DNA of 64,000 nt, taken from Halovenus sp037080055 (GTDB lineage Archaea; Halobacteriota; Halobacteria; Halobacteriales; Haloarculaceae). A program made the translations under genes and the position numbers. Under the pieces are notes generated by a model. It was not told the DNA's origin. It saw only the letters and a list, made by a program, of their open reading frames with translations, and made no database searches. The stretch lies in NCBI RefSeq assembly GCF_037080055.1, contig NZ_JBAOJI010000001.1, positions 434,001 through 498,000 of the forward strand, in the 5' to 3' direction. This document shows, one piece after another, positions 25,286-33,396 of this stretch. How positions within the stretch are numbered: position 1 is the stretch's first letter; each line of letters starts with the position of its first letter.

Positions 25286-25582
25286 GTATGCCGTTGTCCC
25301 GATCCGTCTGCCTGGCCGCTGCTGAAGATACGCCGTGTATCGTGCACCGCGATTAGAACACCGTTTTGGCTGGTAGAGGACTCAGCGATCAATTCGCACC
25401 GTTCAGCGACCAACTGTTTCGGACAAGGACAGACCTAGTAGAGTGGATTTCGACAGAGCCACCGAAGCGACAATCCCCCCTGCTCACGGGTCGTTCCTCC
25501 CCGTTCGTATTCAGGAGATCCGAGCGCCAGCGAGGATCTCCCTGTCGACAACTCCAAATCCCGGGCGAGTGAATGCGACGCC
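25286..25582. other. Gene-free region with one strong hairpin
   Basis: No convincing coding frame. It contains a perfect inverted repeat at 25514-25541 (GGAGATCC/GGATCTCC, 12-base loop GAGCGCCAGCGA) related to the hairpin cluster at 24459-24539. The short zinc-protein gene starts at its right edge. Confidence 0.55.
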
Positions 25583-25927
25583 ATGAGCGACGATCCAATC
25601 GATCCCTCGGATGACCCACCCGAACGGACCCCGACGGTCTCCTGTTCGCGCTGTGACCGCGAGTGGGATCTCGAATACGAACTCGAAGAACTCCACGCCG
25701 GCAACAGCGCCGTCGAACAGTTCGCGATGGACCACTTCCGCCACACCGGCCACTACCCCGACGACGTGACACCGTGGCAGGTGGAGTGTCGAGAGTGCCC
25801 CAACGGCGAGCAGTTTCTCAGCGAACGCCCCGCTCGACGCTTTGCACGCACACACGCGAGACACACTCGGCATACGGTCGGGATAACGAGTCCTGACGAG
25901 GAAACCGAGTCAGTTCAACGGGAGTGA
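25583..25927 (+). CDS. Small cysteine-motif protein, function unknown
   Basis: 114 residues. It has CSRCDREW (residues ~20-27) and CRECPNG (~65-71), two C-x2-C pairs about 45 residues apart that could bind one zinc. The middle is helical with His residues (FAMDHFRHTGHYP) and the C-terminus contains RRFARTHARHTRHTVG. Family not recognised; probably a haloarchaeal orphan group. The stop abuts that of the convergent antiporter gene with no gap. Confidence 0.65.
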   Translation: MSDDPIDPSDDPPERTPTVSCSRCDREWDLEYELEELHAGNSAVEQFAMDHFRHTGHYPDDVTPWQVECRECPNGEQFLSERPARRFARTHARHTRHTVGITSPDEETESVQRE

Positions 25928-27172
25928 TCACTCTCCGCCACGCCACGCAACGACCCGATCCTCGACAACCGTCGAGTACTGCATCAGCATCGTCCCGAGG
26001 ATACTCATCACGAGGACGTAGCCGACGGCGAAGGCGTTGAGTTCGGTCGCAACCGCCGCCGGGAGCGTCCCGCCGCCGGGAGCGGTGACGATGAGCAGCG
26101 AGGCGATGATCAGCGTGAACTCCCCGCGGGTGACCATCCCGAGTCCGACGCGGGTCGCCCGGCGATCCGAGAGGTCGTAGACTTTCCCACCCCAAAAGCC
26201 ACTCACCAACTTCGTCGGTGTCGTGATGACCACAGCAACAGCGACGAGTCCAACCACGCCAGCCAGCAGCGTCGGGTCGGTGACGAGGCCGATCCAGAAG
26301 AAGAAGACCCCCGCGAAGATATCTCGAACCGGTTCGAGCAGTTCCTCCAGCAGTTCGGCCTCTCCAGTCGAACTGAAGGCCATCCCGACGAAGAAGGCCG
26401 CGACGGCCTCGCTCACGCCGACCGCCAGTGCGATGCCAGCAATCAGGACAGTGACGCCGGTGACGCGCAACACCACGAACTCGTGGGAGTTGGTGTCGAT
26501 CAAGCGGCTGAAAAAACCAGTTCCGAGATAGACGACCGCCAACAGCAGGAGGATGAAACCGACTGCCGTTCCGACCGAGAGCACGGCCGTCCCGAGATCG
26601 CCGCCGCCGACGACCAGCGCCGAGAGGACCGCCAGATAAACCGCGATAAACAGGTCTTCGTAAACGAGAATCCCCAACATTGGCGAACTCTCCTCGTTTG
26701 CGATCCATCCCAGATCAATCAGCGACTTCGTGATGATTGCAGAGGAAGAGATGTAGACCATTCCGGCGACGACGAACGCGGCCAGCGGGTCGCGAAATAG
26801 GGCGAAACCGAGCACGAGGCCAACGCCGAAGTTGACGACGAGATCGATCGTCCCGGCGGTACCGATGCGGTCTCTGTTGGCAAACAGTCGTTCGAGATTG
26901 AACTCCAGACCGAGGAAAAAGAGGAGAAAGACGATCCCCAACTCCGCGCCGAGTTCGATGAAGTGGTCGGCCCCCGCCGAGAGCCCGACCGCGAGTTCGG
27001 TGCCGAGATATGTCTCGGTAAGGCGGCCGGCGACGAAGCCGCCCGAAAGCATTCCGACGACGATGTAGAAGGGAATCACCGACTGGCGGAGTCTGGTCGC
27101 GACGGCACCGACAATCGCGAGCGCGACGAACATCACACCGACCTCGAACAGTTCAGCAGCCACGGGAGACAC
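25928..27172 (-). CDS. Cation:proton antiporter (KefB/CPA2 type), membrane subunit
   Basis: 414 residues with about 12 membrane helices. It begins FEVGVMFVALAIVGAVATRLRQSVIPFYIVVGMLSGG; the FLLFFLGLEFNLERL segment and the ISSSAIITKSLIDLG helix are typical of KefB/CPA2 exchangers. The likely start is GTG 27172 (second GTG three codons in). It has no RCK domain; that function is supplied by the separate regulatory protein 54 bases upstream. This is a split version of the single-chain antiporter at 10854-12734. Confidence 0.88.
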   Translation of the reverse strand: MSPVAAELFEVGVMFVALAIVGAVATRLRQSVIPFYIVVGMLSGGFVAGRLTETYLGTELAVGLSAGADHFIELGAELGIVFLLFFLGLEFNLERLFANRDRIGTAGTIDLVVNFGVGLVLGFALFRDPLAAFVVAGMVYISSSAIITKSLIDLGWIANEESSPMLGILVYEDLFIAVYLAVLSALVVGGGDLGTAVLSVGTAVGFILLLLAVVYLGTGFFSRLIDTNSHEFVVLRVTGVTVLIAGIALAVGVSEAVAAFFVGMAFSSTGEAELLEELLEPVRDIFAGVFFFWIGLVTDPTLLAGVVGLVAVAVVITTPTKLVSGFWGGKVYDLSDRRATRVGLGMVTRGEFTLIIASLLIVTAPGGGTLPAAVATELNAFAVGYVLVMSILGTMLMQYSTVVEDRVVAWRGGE

Positions 27173-27226
27173 CTCCGGAGCCTGGGCTGCGCGGAGTCAG
27201 TGCCGGGACAGAACCACAGATCGCCC

Positions 27227-27706
27227 TCACGTATATGCCTCGGCGAACTCCTCGTGATTCTCGCCGGTGCCGACGACGATGAGTTGGTCGCCGGCCTCGG
27301 CGACGAACTCCGCTTCGGGACTCTGGACCACATCGTCGTCGCGCTCGACCGCTGCGACCGTCGCACCGGTCGCCGAGCGAACATCGGCCTCCGCGAGACT
27401 TTTGCCGACCAGTGGGGACTCTTCGTCGAGGGTATACCATTCGAGCATGATGTTGTCCCCGATCCGTGTGGCGGTGTCGTCCACTGCGACGGGCTGGAAA
27501 TGAGCACCCTCCAGAATCGAACCCACAATACGGGCCTCCTTATCGCTCAAATCGAGCAGTTCCTCCGCGTCAGCATTCGGCTCGGGACGGACGAACAACT
27601 CACGGCGACCTGTGTTGTGGACGACGATAATCGCACTTTTGTTGTCCCCAATATCGAGCTCGAACCGTTTGCCGACGCCGGGCAGATCGGTCTCCGAGAC
27701 GTCCAT
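27227..27706 (-). CDS. Antiporter regulatory subunit (KhtT-like, TrkA-C domain)
   Basis: 159 residues, soluble. The C-terminal ~75 residues form a TrkA-C (RCK_C) domain: LVGKSLAEADVRSATGATVAAVERD and QLIVVGTGENHEEFAEAY. The N-terminal part (LPGVGKRFELDIGDNKSAIIVVHNTGRRELFVR) matches the KhtT-type domain that regulates KhtU antiporters. It therefore probably gates the antiporter encoded immediately downstream. Confidence 0.85.
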   Translation of the reverse strand: MDVSETDLPGVGKRFELDIGDNKSAIIVVHNTGRRELFVRPEPNADAEELLDLSDKEARIVGSILEGAHFQPVAVDDTATRIGDNIMLEWYTLDEESPLVGKSLAEADVRSATGATVAAVERDDDVVQSPEAEFVAEAGDQLIVVGTGENHEEFAEAYT

Positions 27707-27746
27707 ACCGTCCGTTATCGGGAGACAATGATAATCCTGTGGGATC

Positions 27747-28250
27747 TCAGGCTAGCTCGATCCGCTCGACGAACGGCAGCGCGCGGATATCGTTGATCAG
27801 CCCCCCGGTGATGGGATCGTCAGTGATGACGTACAGTTTCGGCTCGTCGGTAAACTCCGGATCCTCGGTCATTACTTGCCGGATCGAGACATCGTGACCC
27901 GCAATCGCCGTCGTCACCTCGGCGACGATCCCCGACTCCTCAGCATCCCGAACGGTGACGGTACAGACCGCCAGATCCAGTACGGGCGCGAGATCCATCA
28001 GACTCGGGACGGCAGAGATATTCTGAAAGATCGGCCGGAGTTCTTCGTCGTCGAGAATCGCGTCGGTGGTCGAATCGACGACCCGACGGTCGACGCCAAT
28101 CTCGCGAGCGATCCCGGTGTTGGGAATCTCGATCCCCCCGGAGACGACCCGGCCGTCGTCGTTGACCGAAAATCCCCGCTCCAGCAGCAGGCGGATGACC
28201 TCCTGCTGGCTCGGCGAGTCGGAGAACTTCTCCATAATCTCCTCGAACAT
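27747..28250 (-). CDS. ACT-domain regulator (COG2150 type)
   Basis: 167 residues. The N-terminal helical part (SQQEVIRLLLERGFSVNDDGRVVSGGIEIPNTGIAREIGVDRRVVDSTTDAIL) looks like a DNA-binding winged helix, and the C-terminal ~75 residues form an ACT domain (LAVCTVTVRDAEESGIVAEVTTAIAGHDVSIRQVMTED). This is the pattern of predicted regulators of amino-acid metabolism. A perfect palindrome at 28283-28298 lies just upstream of its TATA-like TTTACT, suggesting autoregulation. hisB is 84 bases upstream on the same strand. Confidence 0.8.
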   Translation of the reverse strand: MFEEIMEKFSDSPSQQEVIRLLLERGFSVNDDGRVVSGGIEIPNTGIAREIGVDRRVVDSTTDAILDDEELRPIFQNISAVPSLMDLAPVLDLAVCTVTVRDAEESGIVAEVTTAIAGHDVSIRQVMTEDPEFTDEPKLYVITDDPITGGLINDIRALPFVERIELA

Positions 28251-28282
28251 ACCGGAGGGTCACACTGCAAGAGTAAATGTGT

Positions 28283-28298
28283 TGGGCATAGTTGCCCA
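28283..28298. promoter_or_regulatory. Perfect palindrome, candidate operator
   Basis: TGGGCA-TAGT-TGCCCA, a 6-4-6 inverted repeat 33-48 bases before the ACT-domain regulator start, directly upstream of its TATA-like element and 37 bases beyond the hisB stop. The position suits an operator; a hairpin role in hisB termination is the alternative. Confidence 0.5.
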
Positions 28299-28334
28299 TT
28301 ACTGTGCTAATCTGTGCATTCGCTGGCAGGTGGC

Positions 28335-28922
28335 TCAGAGTTCGCCTTTGGTGCTCGGCGTGTCCGCACGACGCTCGTCGATTCGGGTCGCGTCGTCGAG
28401 GGCGCGAGCCAGCGCTTTGAACAGCGCCTCGATCTCGTGGTGTGCGTTCTCGCCGGTGACGGAAGCGTGCAGCGTCAGCCCGGCGTTCATCGCGAGCGAG
28501 CGCAGGAAGTGCCGAGCCATGTGGCTGGTCATCCCGCCGACGGAGTCCTGGCTGAACTCGCCGTCGAACTCGAAGTGCGGTCGTCCGCTGATATCGAGGA
28601 CGATCCGGCCGCGGGACTCGTCCATCGGGACTGTGCGGTCGGCAAAGCGGGAGATGCCGCGCTTGTCGCCGAGTGCTTCGTCGAGGGCGGTGCCGAGCGT
28701 GATCGCCACGTCCTCGACGGTGTGGTGGTCGTCGATATCCAGATCGCCGTCGCAGTCGACGGTCAGATCGAACAGGCCGTGCGTGCTGAAGGAGTCGAGC
28801 ATGTGGTCGAAAAAGCCGACTCCCGTGTCGATTGTCGAGTCACCGTCGCCGTCGATATCGAGGGTCACGTCGATATCGGTCTCGGCGGTTTCGCGGGTGA
28901 CTGCGTCGGTGCGCTCGCTCAT
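28335..28922 (-). CDS. hisB: Imidazoleglycerol-phosphate dehydratase (HisB)
   Basis: 195 residues, monofunctional. It removes water from imidazoleglycerol phosphate in histidine synthesis. Two metal-binding half-motifs are seen: FFDHMLDSFSTHG with DDHHTVEDVAI, and HMARHFLRSLAMNAG with ENAHHEIEALFKALARAL. The start is ATG 28922 (MSERTDAVTRETAETD); the long upstream in-frame extension covers the fold-back element and is not coding. Confidence 0.96.
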   Translation of the reverse strand: MSERTDAVTRETAETDIDVTLDIDGDGDSTIDTGVGFFDHMLDSFSTHGLFDLTVDCDGDLDIDDHHTVEDVAITLGTALDEALGDKRGISRFADRTVPMDESRGRIVLDISGRPHFEFDGEFSQDSVGGMTSHMARHFLRSLAMNAGLTLHASVTGENAHHEIEALFKALARALDDATRIDERRADTPSTKGEL

Positions 28923-29009
28923 ACCTCTACCCAGCGGGGCCGGGTATTTGGCGATTGTGCCTCTTGGACGGACCTGTGTTCTCAACAGAGGATCGACCGG
29001 TGGCAACAA

Positions 29010-29077
29010 CCAGAAAGCCCCCTTCCAGTCCCACCCGCAGTGGCCTGTGACACGAGCAACAGGGTGGGGCTTTCTGG
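29010..29077. repeat. Fold-back element with 12-base perfect arms
   Basis: Arms CCAGAAAGCCCC (29010-29021) and GGGGCTTTCTGG (29066-29077) enclose 44 bases. A second pair, CCCACCC (29030-29036) and GGGTGGG (29062-29068), overlaps the right arm and allows an alternative fold. It lies in the 273-base gap between the divergent hisB and MBL genes. No transposase is near, so it is either a transcribed structure or a short miniature repeat. Confidence 0.6.
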
Positions 29078-29195
29078 TTCTCCAAGTCTGTGCTCGATAA
29101 ATCACATACGCGATCTCCAAATCCACTGACCATCACGGGTCGACATGAAACTGTGCTGTCGAAGTTCCTTTCTATCGGCCCCACCCATGAGTGGT

Positions 29196-30185
29196 ATGGA
29201 ACGGATCGAGTTGTCCAACCACGCGTTCGAGGGAGACAACAACGCCTACCTGTTCGACGACGGGCCGGAGACGGCGCTGGTCGATACGGGCGACTGGCTG
29301 GAGGGCTCTGAAGGCCAACTCCGCCAGGAACTGACTGATCGGGGGATCGAATTTTCGGACATCGACCGGATCTTTCTGACACACTGGCACGGCGACCACA
29401 TCGGACTGGCGAGCGCGATCCAGGCCGCAGGGGATGCGACAGTATACATCCACAGTGCCGACGCGCCGCTGGTCGCCGGTGACGAAGATGCGTGGGCGGA
29501 GATGTACGACCGACAGGAACGGTACTTCGATCAGTGGGCTATCCCGAAAGACAAACAGGAGGTCCTGTTCGAGTTGTTGGACGGCGAACCCTACACGGAG
29601 AACCCGCCGACAGTGACACCAATCGAGGACGGAGACACGTTCACGATCAACGGCATCGAACTCGAAGCGGTCCACGCGCCCGGCCACGCGGCGGGGCTGT
29701 GCATGTACGAGGCCGACATCGACGGCAGCAGCGAGGTGTTCACCGGCGACGCGCTGCTCCCGCAGTACACGCCAAACGTCGGCGGCGCAGACATCCGCGT
29801 CGACCGGCCACTCGCGAAGTATCTCGACACCCTCGGTGACATTGCCGAGGCCGATTACGACCGGGCGTGGCCGGGCCACCGCGACCCCATCGACGACCCG
29901 ACCGCCCGGGCAGAGCATATCATGCACCACCACGAGGAGCGATCCTGGCGGGTGCTGGACGCGCTGCGGCGACTCGGTCCATCTGATGTCTGGACGGTGA
30001 GCGCAGATCTGTTCGGCGACCTCGAACACATCCACATCCTCCACGGGCCCGGCGAATCCTACGCCCACCTCGAACATCTCGGGCGGGATGGACTGGTCGA
30101 ACAGGAGGGCAACGAGTATCGACTGGCCGACGGTGTCGAGGCGGAACTCGACGCACTCGACGAGCAGCGCTGGCCGCTTGTCTGA
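29196..30185 (+). CDS. MBL-fold metallohydrolase with C-terminal winged helix
   Basis: About 329 residues. The metallo-beta-lactamase core has the metal motif HWHGDH (63-68) plus later ligands in VHAPGHAAG, TGDALLP and WPGHRDP. The C-terminal ~75 residues (LDALRRLGPSDVWTVSADLFGDLEHIHILHGPGESYAHLEHLGRDGLVEQEGNEYRL) form a winged helix, as in LACTB2/glyoxalase II-related hydrolases. The substrate is unknown; a thioester or nucleotide ester is plausible. ATG 29196 (MERIELSNHAF) was selected; ATG 29187, three codons earlier, is equally possible. Confidence 0.85.
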   Translation: MERIELSNHAFEGDNNAYLFDDGPETALVDTGDWLEGSEGQLRQELTDRGIEFSDIDRIFLTHWHGDHIGLASAIQAAGDATVYIHSADAPLVAGDEDAWAEMYDRQERYFDQWAIPKDKQEVLFELLDGEPYTENPPTVTPIEDGDTFTINGIELEAVHAPGHAAGLCMYEADIDGSSEVFTGDALLPQYTPNVGGADIRVDRPLAKYLDTLGDIAEADYDRAWPGHRDPIDDPTARAEHIMHHHEERSWRVLDALRRLGPSDVWTVSADLFGDLEHIHILHGPGESYAHLEHLGRDGLVEQEGNEYRLADGVEAELDALDEQRWPLV

Positions 30186-30237
30186 TTCGACGCTCGTACC
30201 CGAATGGTAAAGCAGTTCCTGGCCGAAGAGAAGTACA

Positions 30238-31500
30238 ATGACCCGTTCGGAGTCGGTTTCTCGCCGTGAATATTTCAAGTGGCTGGTGTCTGTTGGCGGA
30301 ACTGCAGCGCTCGCAGCGTGTCTCGACGCCCAGAACGAAGCGCCGGGTGAGGAGTCTGTGCCGATCCCGAAAGGCGATCCGAGCGAGCGACCCGACCGCC
30401 AGCACGCGTGGAACGACGCTCTGGAAACCGACGATGCCGGTAATTATCGGCTGCCGACCCACCACGTACTGGTGGCGTTCAATCTACTCGACGATCCGAC
30501 AGCCGACGATGCAGACACCGTCGAATCGGCCTTGCGTTCGATAGAGTCAGCGTACGGCTACGACTCGGACGGACTCCTCTTTACCGTCGGCTACGGACCG
30601 TCGTACTTCGAGCGTCTCAGCGCTGACTCGCCGATTCCCGAACCGAGGGCACTGACAAGCATCGAGGATCCCGTCTTCGACGAGTTCGACGGGCTGATCC
30701 ACCTCGCCAGCGACAAGCCGGACGTAGTGCTCGAAGCCGAGTCAGCGCTGTTTGGCGAGCTTTCGAAACCGAACGGCGTCGAGATGGATGCGACGCTCAA
30801 CGGAATCGTCGAGCGGGCCGACCCGCGTCGGACCGGCTTTCTCGGGACCGGTCAACCGGCCGCACACGCCGACGAGATTGGCGGCCTGCCCGACGGAATA
30901 TCCGAGGAGACGCCGGCGTTCATGGGCTTCAAATCGGGTTTTCAGTCCAGTCAGGCCCCCGAAGATCGGGTTACACTCCAGTCGGGCCCGTACGCCGGTG
31001 GGACCACGACGCACCTCGAAACCCTGGATATACAGCTTCGAGCGTGGTTCACCCAGGAGGACCACTGGCTGCGTGTCGCAAAGACGTTCAGCCCGGAACA
31101 CGCCGCGGAGGGGACAGTCGGAGAGACAGGCGAGAAACTCGATACGGCGACGGGGGCCGCGGAGGCGGCCGAACAGACTGCGTCGGATGCCCGGACTGAA
31201 GGGGTCGTCGGCCACGCACAGAAGACCGCCCGCGCCCGCGACGAGGACGGGACAGCGCCGCTGTTGCGCCGGGACTTCAACACGACCGACCGCGACGTGC
31301 CCGGGTTGCACTTTCTGGCACACCAGCGAACCATCGACGACTACGTTCGGGTTCGACAGGCGATGGCCGGCGAGGATATCGACGGCGTTGGCCAGCGAGT
31401 CAACAACGGCCTGTTACAGTACATCTTCGTCGTGCGGCGAGGGAACTTCCTCGTGCCGCCGCGGTCCAAGCGGTCCTTGCCGGGCATCGGAGAAGCGTAA
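30238..31500 (+). CDS. Tat-exported DyP-type peroxidase-like protein (DUF7405-like)
   Basis: 420 residues. A Tat signal with SRREYFKWL runs to an AAC lipobox-like motif at ~28. The rest aligns with the dye-decolourising peroxidase fold: the distal motif GFKDG appears as GFKSG (230-234), so its catalytic Asp is Ser233. The candidate haem-ligand His326 is in VVGHAQKTAR. LLRRDFNTTDRDVPGLHFLAHQR (~345-365) corresponds to the C-terminal haem-pocket block. It is probably a haem-binding exported protein with altered or no peroxidase activity. It converges on a P19-like lipoprotein gene with only 8 bases between stops, suggesting a shared role in iron or haem handling (inference). Confidence 0.75.
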   Translation: MTRSESVSRREYFKWLVSVGGTAALAACLDAQNEAPGEESVPIPKGDPSERPDRQHAWNDALETDDAGNYRLPTHHVLVAFNLLDDPTADDADTVESALRSIESAYGYDSDGLLFTVGYGPSYFERLSADSPIPEPRALTSIEDPVFDEFDGLIHLASDKPDVVLEAESALFGELSKPNGVEMDATLNGIVERADPRRTGFLGTGQPAAHADEIGGLPDGISEETPAFMGFKSGFQSSQAPEDRVTLQSGPYAGGTTTHLETLDIQLRAWFTQEDHWLRVAKTFSPEHAAEGTVGETGEKLDTATGAAEAAEQTASDARTEGVVGHAQKTARARDEDGTAPLLRRDFNTTDRDVPGLHFLAHQRTIDDYVRVRQAMAGEDIDGVGQRVNNGLLQYIFVVRRGNFLVPPRSKRSLPGIGEA

Positions 31501-31508
31501 TCGGAGAC

Positions 31509-32546
31509 TCAGACAGTGATCGTCACGTCGGACATCTCCAGGAACGCGGACTCGTAGCCGGCGTGTCGGGCGGTCTGCGGTGGGGCGTCGATGCTGATCG
31601 TAATCGTATCCCCAGTCTCGACTCCATCGATCGGACGGCGATAGTGGTAGTCACGGCTCGGATCGATCGTGGGTGTCAACGAGCCCTCGGTGACGGTCTG
31701 ACCATCGCGTTCGATGCGCGCCGACAGCGACATGAGCGGCAACACGAAGCGGTTGAACGGCGTCCGCGGCGAAACCACGAGCGACGAGTCATCCGCAAAG
31801 ACCAGAAAGTCAGCGTCGCCGCTGGTGGCCCGTCCGAGCAGGCGACCGGGGATCTCGCTCGGTCGCGGCGCGAACGACAGTGGGTGTCTCGACATCTGCA
31901 TCGGCGGGACAGCGGCGTGCGTGCCGCGCTTGTTGATTTTCTCTGTCCCGCTAATGTTGTAGTTTCGTTTCGAGAGCTGGAAATTGTACTCGAAGCTCAC
32001 CGAGTCAATCCCCTCGAAACTTCCCTGGAGGCCACCGCGCTTTTGCAGCGACGGGCTGCCGATATCGACAGTGATCGTATGTTCGCCCCACTCTTCGAGC
32101 GTGAAGTTATCGCCGAAGTGAAATCCCATTTTCTGGCTGAGCATCGGCCACAGCGCCTTCTGAATGGGGGACGATCCGTCCCGCTCGACGGAGACACGAA
32201 GCCCAGAGGCAATCGGGAAGACCGTCTCTGTGTCGGTGTCCCAGACTGACGCCATGATGTGAACGGCATCATTCCGATCCGTGAGGTCGATTCGATTTCG
32301 ACGAGAGCCGGCGACTGTCCAGAACTGCGTGGGAAACGCATACGAGAGCCCCACGGTAAGTGAGCCGGATTGGGCGAAGCCGATCATCTCCATTCCGCCG
32401 TCGTGACCGGTGTGATAAACTTCGCCGTCCCGTCGCCACGGCGGGCCGGGTTCGACCTCCGGTGAGGGAGAACCCGCAGAGAGACAGCCAGCCAGCGACG
32501 CGAGGCCGGCGGCACCGCCAATCTCCAGAAATACTCGGCGTCTCAT
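31509..32546 (-). CDS. Lipoprotein resembling P19-type metal-binding proteins (DUF7350-like)
   Basis: 345 residues. A signal RRRVFLEIGGAAGLASLAGC has a lipobox Cys21. Met/His-rich stretches HDGGMEMIGF, PMLSQKMGFHFGDNF and PPMQMSRHPLS resemble the metal-binding pattern of the periplasmic iron/copper protein P19, in particular a Met-x-G-x-H-x-G-x-N core. Beta-rich segments (DAVHIMASVWDTDTETVFPIASGLRVSVERDG) fit the P19 immunoglobulin-like fold. The C-terminal ~120 residues form a second beta domain. Exported and anchored outside the cell. The metal and any uptake partner are unknown; the convergent DyP-like gene is the only contextual hint. Confidence 0.65.
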   Translation of the reverse strand: MRRRVFLEIGGAAGLASLAGCLSAGSPSPEVEPGPPWRRDGEVYHTGHDGGMEMIGFAQSGSLTVGLSYAFPTQFWTVAGSRRNRIDLTDRNDAVHIMASVWDTDTETVFPIASGLRVSVERDGSSPIQKALWPMLSQKMGFHFGDNFTLEEWGEHTITVDIGSPSLQKRGGLQGSFEGIDSVSFEYNFQLSKRNYNISGTEKINKRGTHAAVPPMQMSRHPLSFAPRPSEIPGRLLGRATSGDADFLVFADDSSLVVSPRTPFNRFVLPLMSLSARIERDGQTVTEGSLTPTIDPSRDYHYRRPIDGVETGDTITISIDAPPQTARHAGYESAFLEMSDVTITV

Positions 32547-32604
32547 AGCTACTTATAGGGCAAAACGCGGTTAACCGTTCTGGTGTAGCCCTCGAAGGCC
32601 AAAC

Positions 32605-33372
32605 TCACTCCGGGCTGACCAGCGACGCCTCGTCAGGGACGACTTCCCTGTCGAGTTCCTCGACGACTTGCTCTAGAACGGGCACCATGTTCTCGGTATC
32701 TTCCTGGTTGTACTCGATGAGTCGCTCCAGTGCGCCGTCGGCACCGCGTTCGTGTTCGTGCCAGAGGCGGACGGCTTCCCGGCCGTCCACGTCGGGCAGT
32801 TCCCGGCCGATCCCGAGTTCGCGTTCGATCTCGCTCAGCCCGCCAGAGAGGCCGACTTTCCGACAGGTCGGCATCAGATCGATATGCGGCAGATCGAGGT
32901 CGAGATCGAAGGCGTATTCGAGAAACGGGATGTCGAATCGGGCACCGTTGAACGTCACCACCAGCCCAGCGTCCTCGAAGACGCCGAGCAGATCATCGCG
33001 CGTCAGATCGTCACCGCGGACGAGCGTTTGGGTCTGACCGTTCTGATGGACGGAAACCGTCGTGACGACGTTCGAACGCTTATCGAGTCCCGTCGTCTCG
33101 ATATCGAAAAAGCAGGCCTGCTCACGGAACGTCTCGTAGAGTCGCCAGCGCGATCCGGTCGGGAACGACTGCGCGAAATAGGAGACGTTGTCGTCGTCCA
33201 GTGCCCGGCGCCCCCCCTCGATGAACGACTCGATTCGGTCCGCCCGGGTCGGCCCGACACCCTCACAGTCGTGATCGAACTCCGTCCAGTGAGTGACTCC
33301 CTGTGTCCAGAGACGGCGCTCGATGGTCTCGCCGATCCCCTCTGCTCCGAGAAAGCTGTTCTCGACTCGCAC
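32605..33372 (-). CDS. Ribonuclease H-like (DEDD, YprB-type) exonuclease
   Basis: 255 residues. The DEDD nuclease motifs are FFDIETTGL (D90, E92), VTFNGARFDIPFLEYAF (~140-156) and EYNQEDTENMV near the C-terminus, a YprB/RNase_H_2 pattern. The N-terminal part, ending in GPTRADRIESFI, contains a helix-hairpin-helix-like DNA-binding element. Likely a DNA or RNA exonuclease with a repair role. It is the last of a minus-strand group following HTH_10 and CheF genes. Confidence 0.8.
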   Translation of the reverse strand: MRVENSFLGAEGIGETIERRLWTQGVTHWTEFDHDCEGVGPTRADRIESFIEGGRRALDDDNVSYFAQSFPTGSRWRLYETFREQACFFDIETTGLDKRSNVVTTVSVHQNGQTQTLVRGDDLTRDDLLGVFEDAGLVVTFNGARFDIPFLEYAFDLDLDLPHIDLMPTCRKVGLSGGLSEIERELGIGRELPDVDGREAVRLWHEHERGADGALERLIEYNQEDTENMVPVLEQVVEELDREVVPDEASLVSPE

Positions 33373-33396
33373 AGGTCTACTGTGTGAGCGGCCGGA

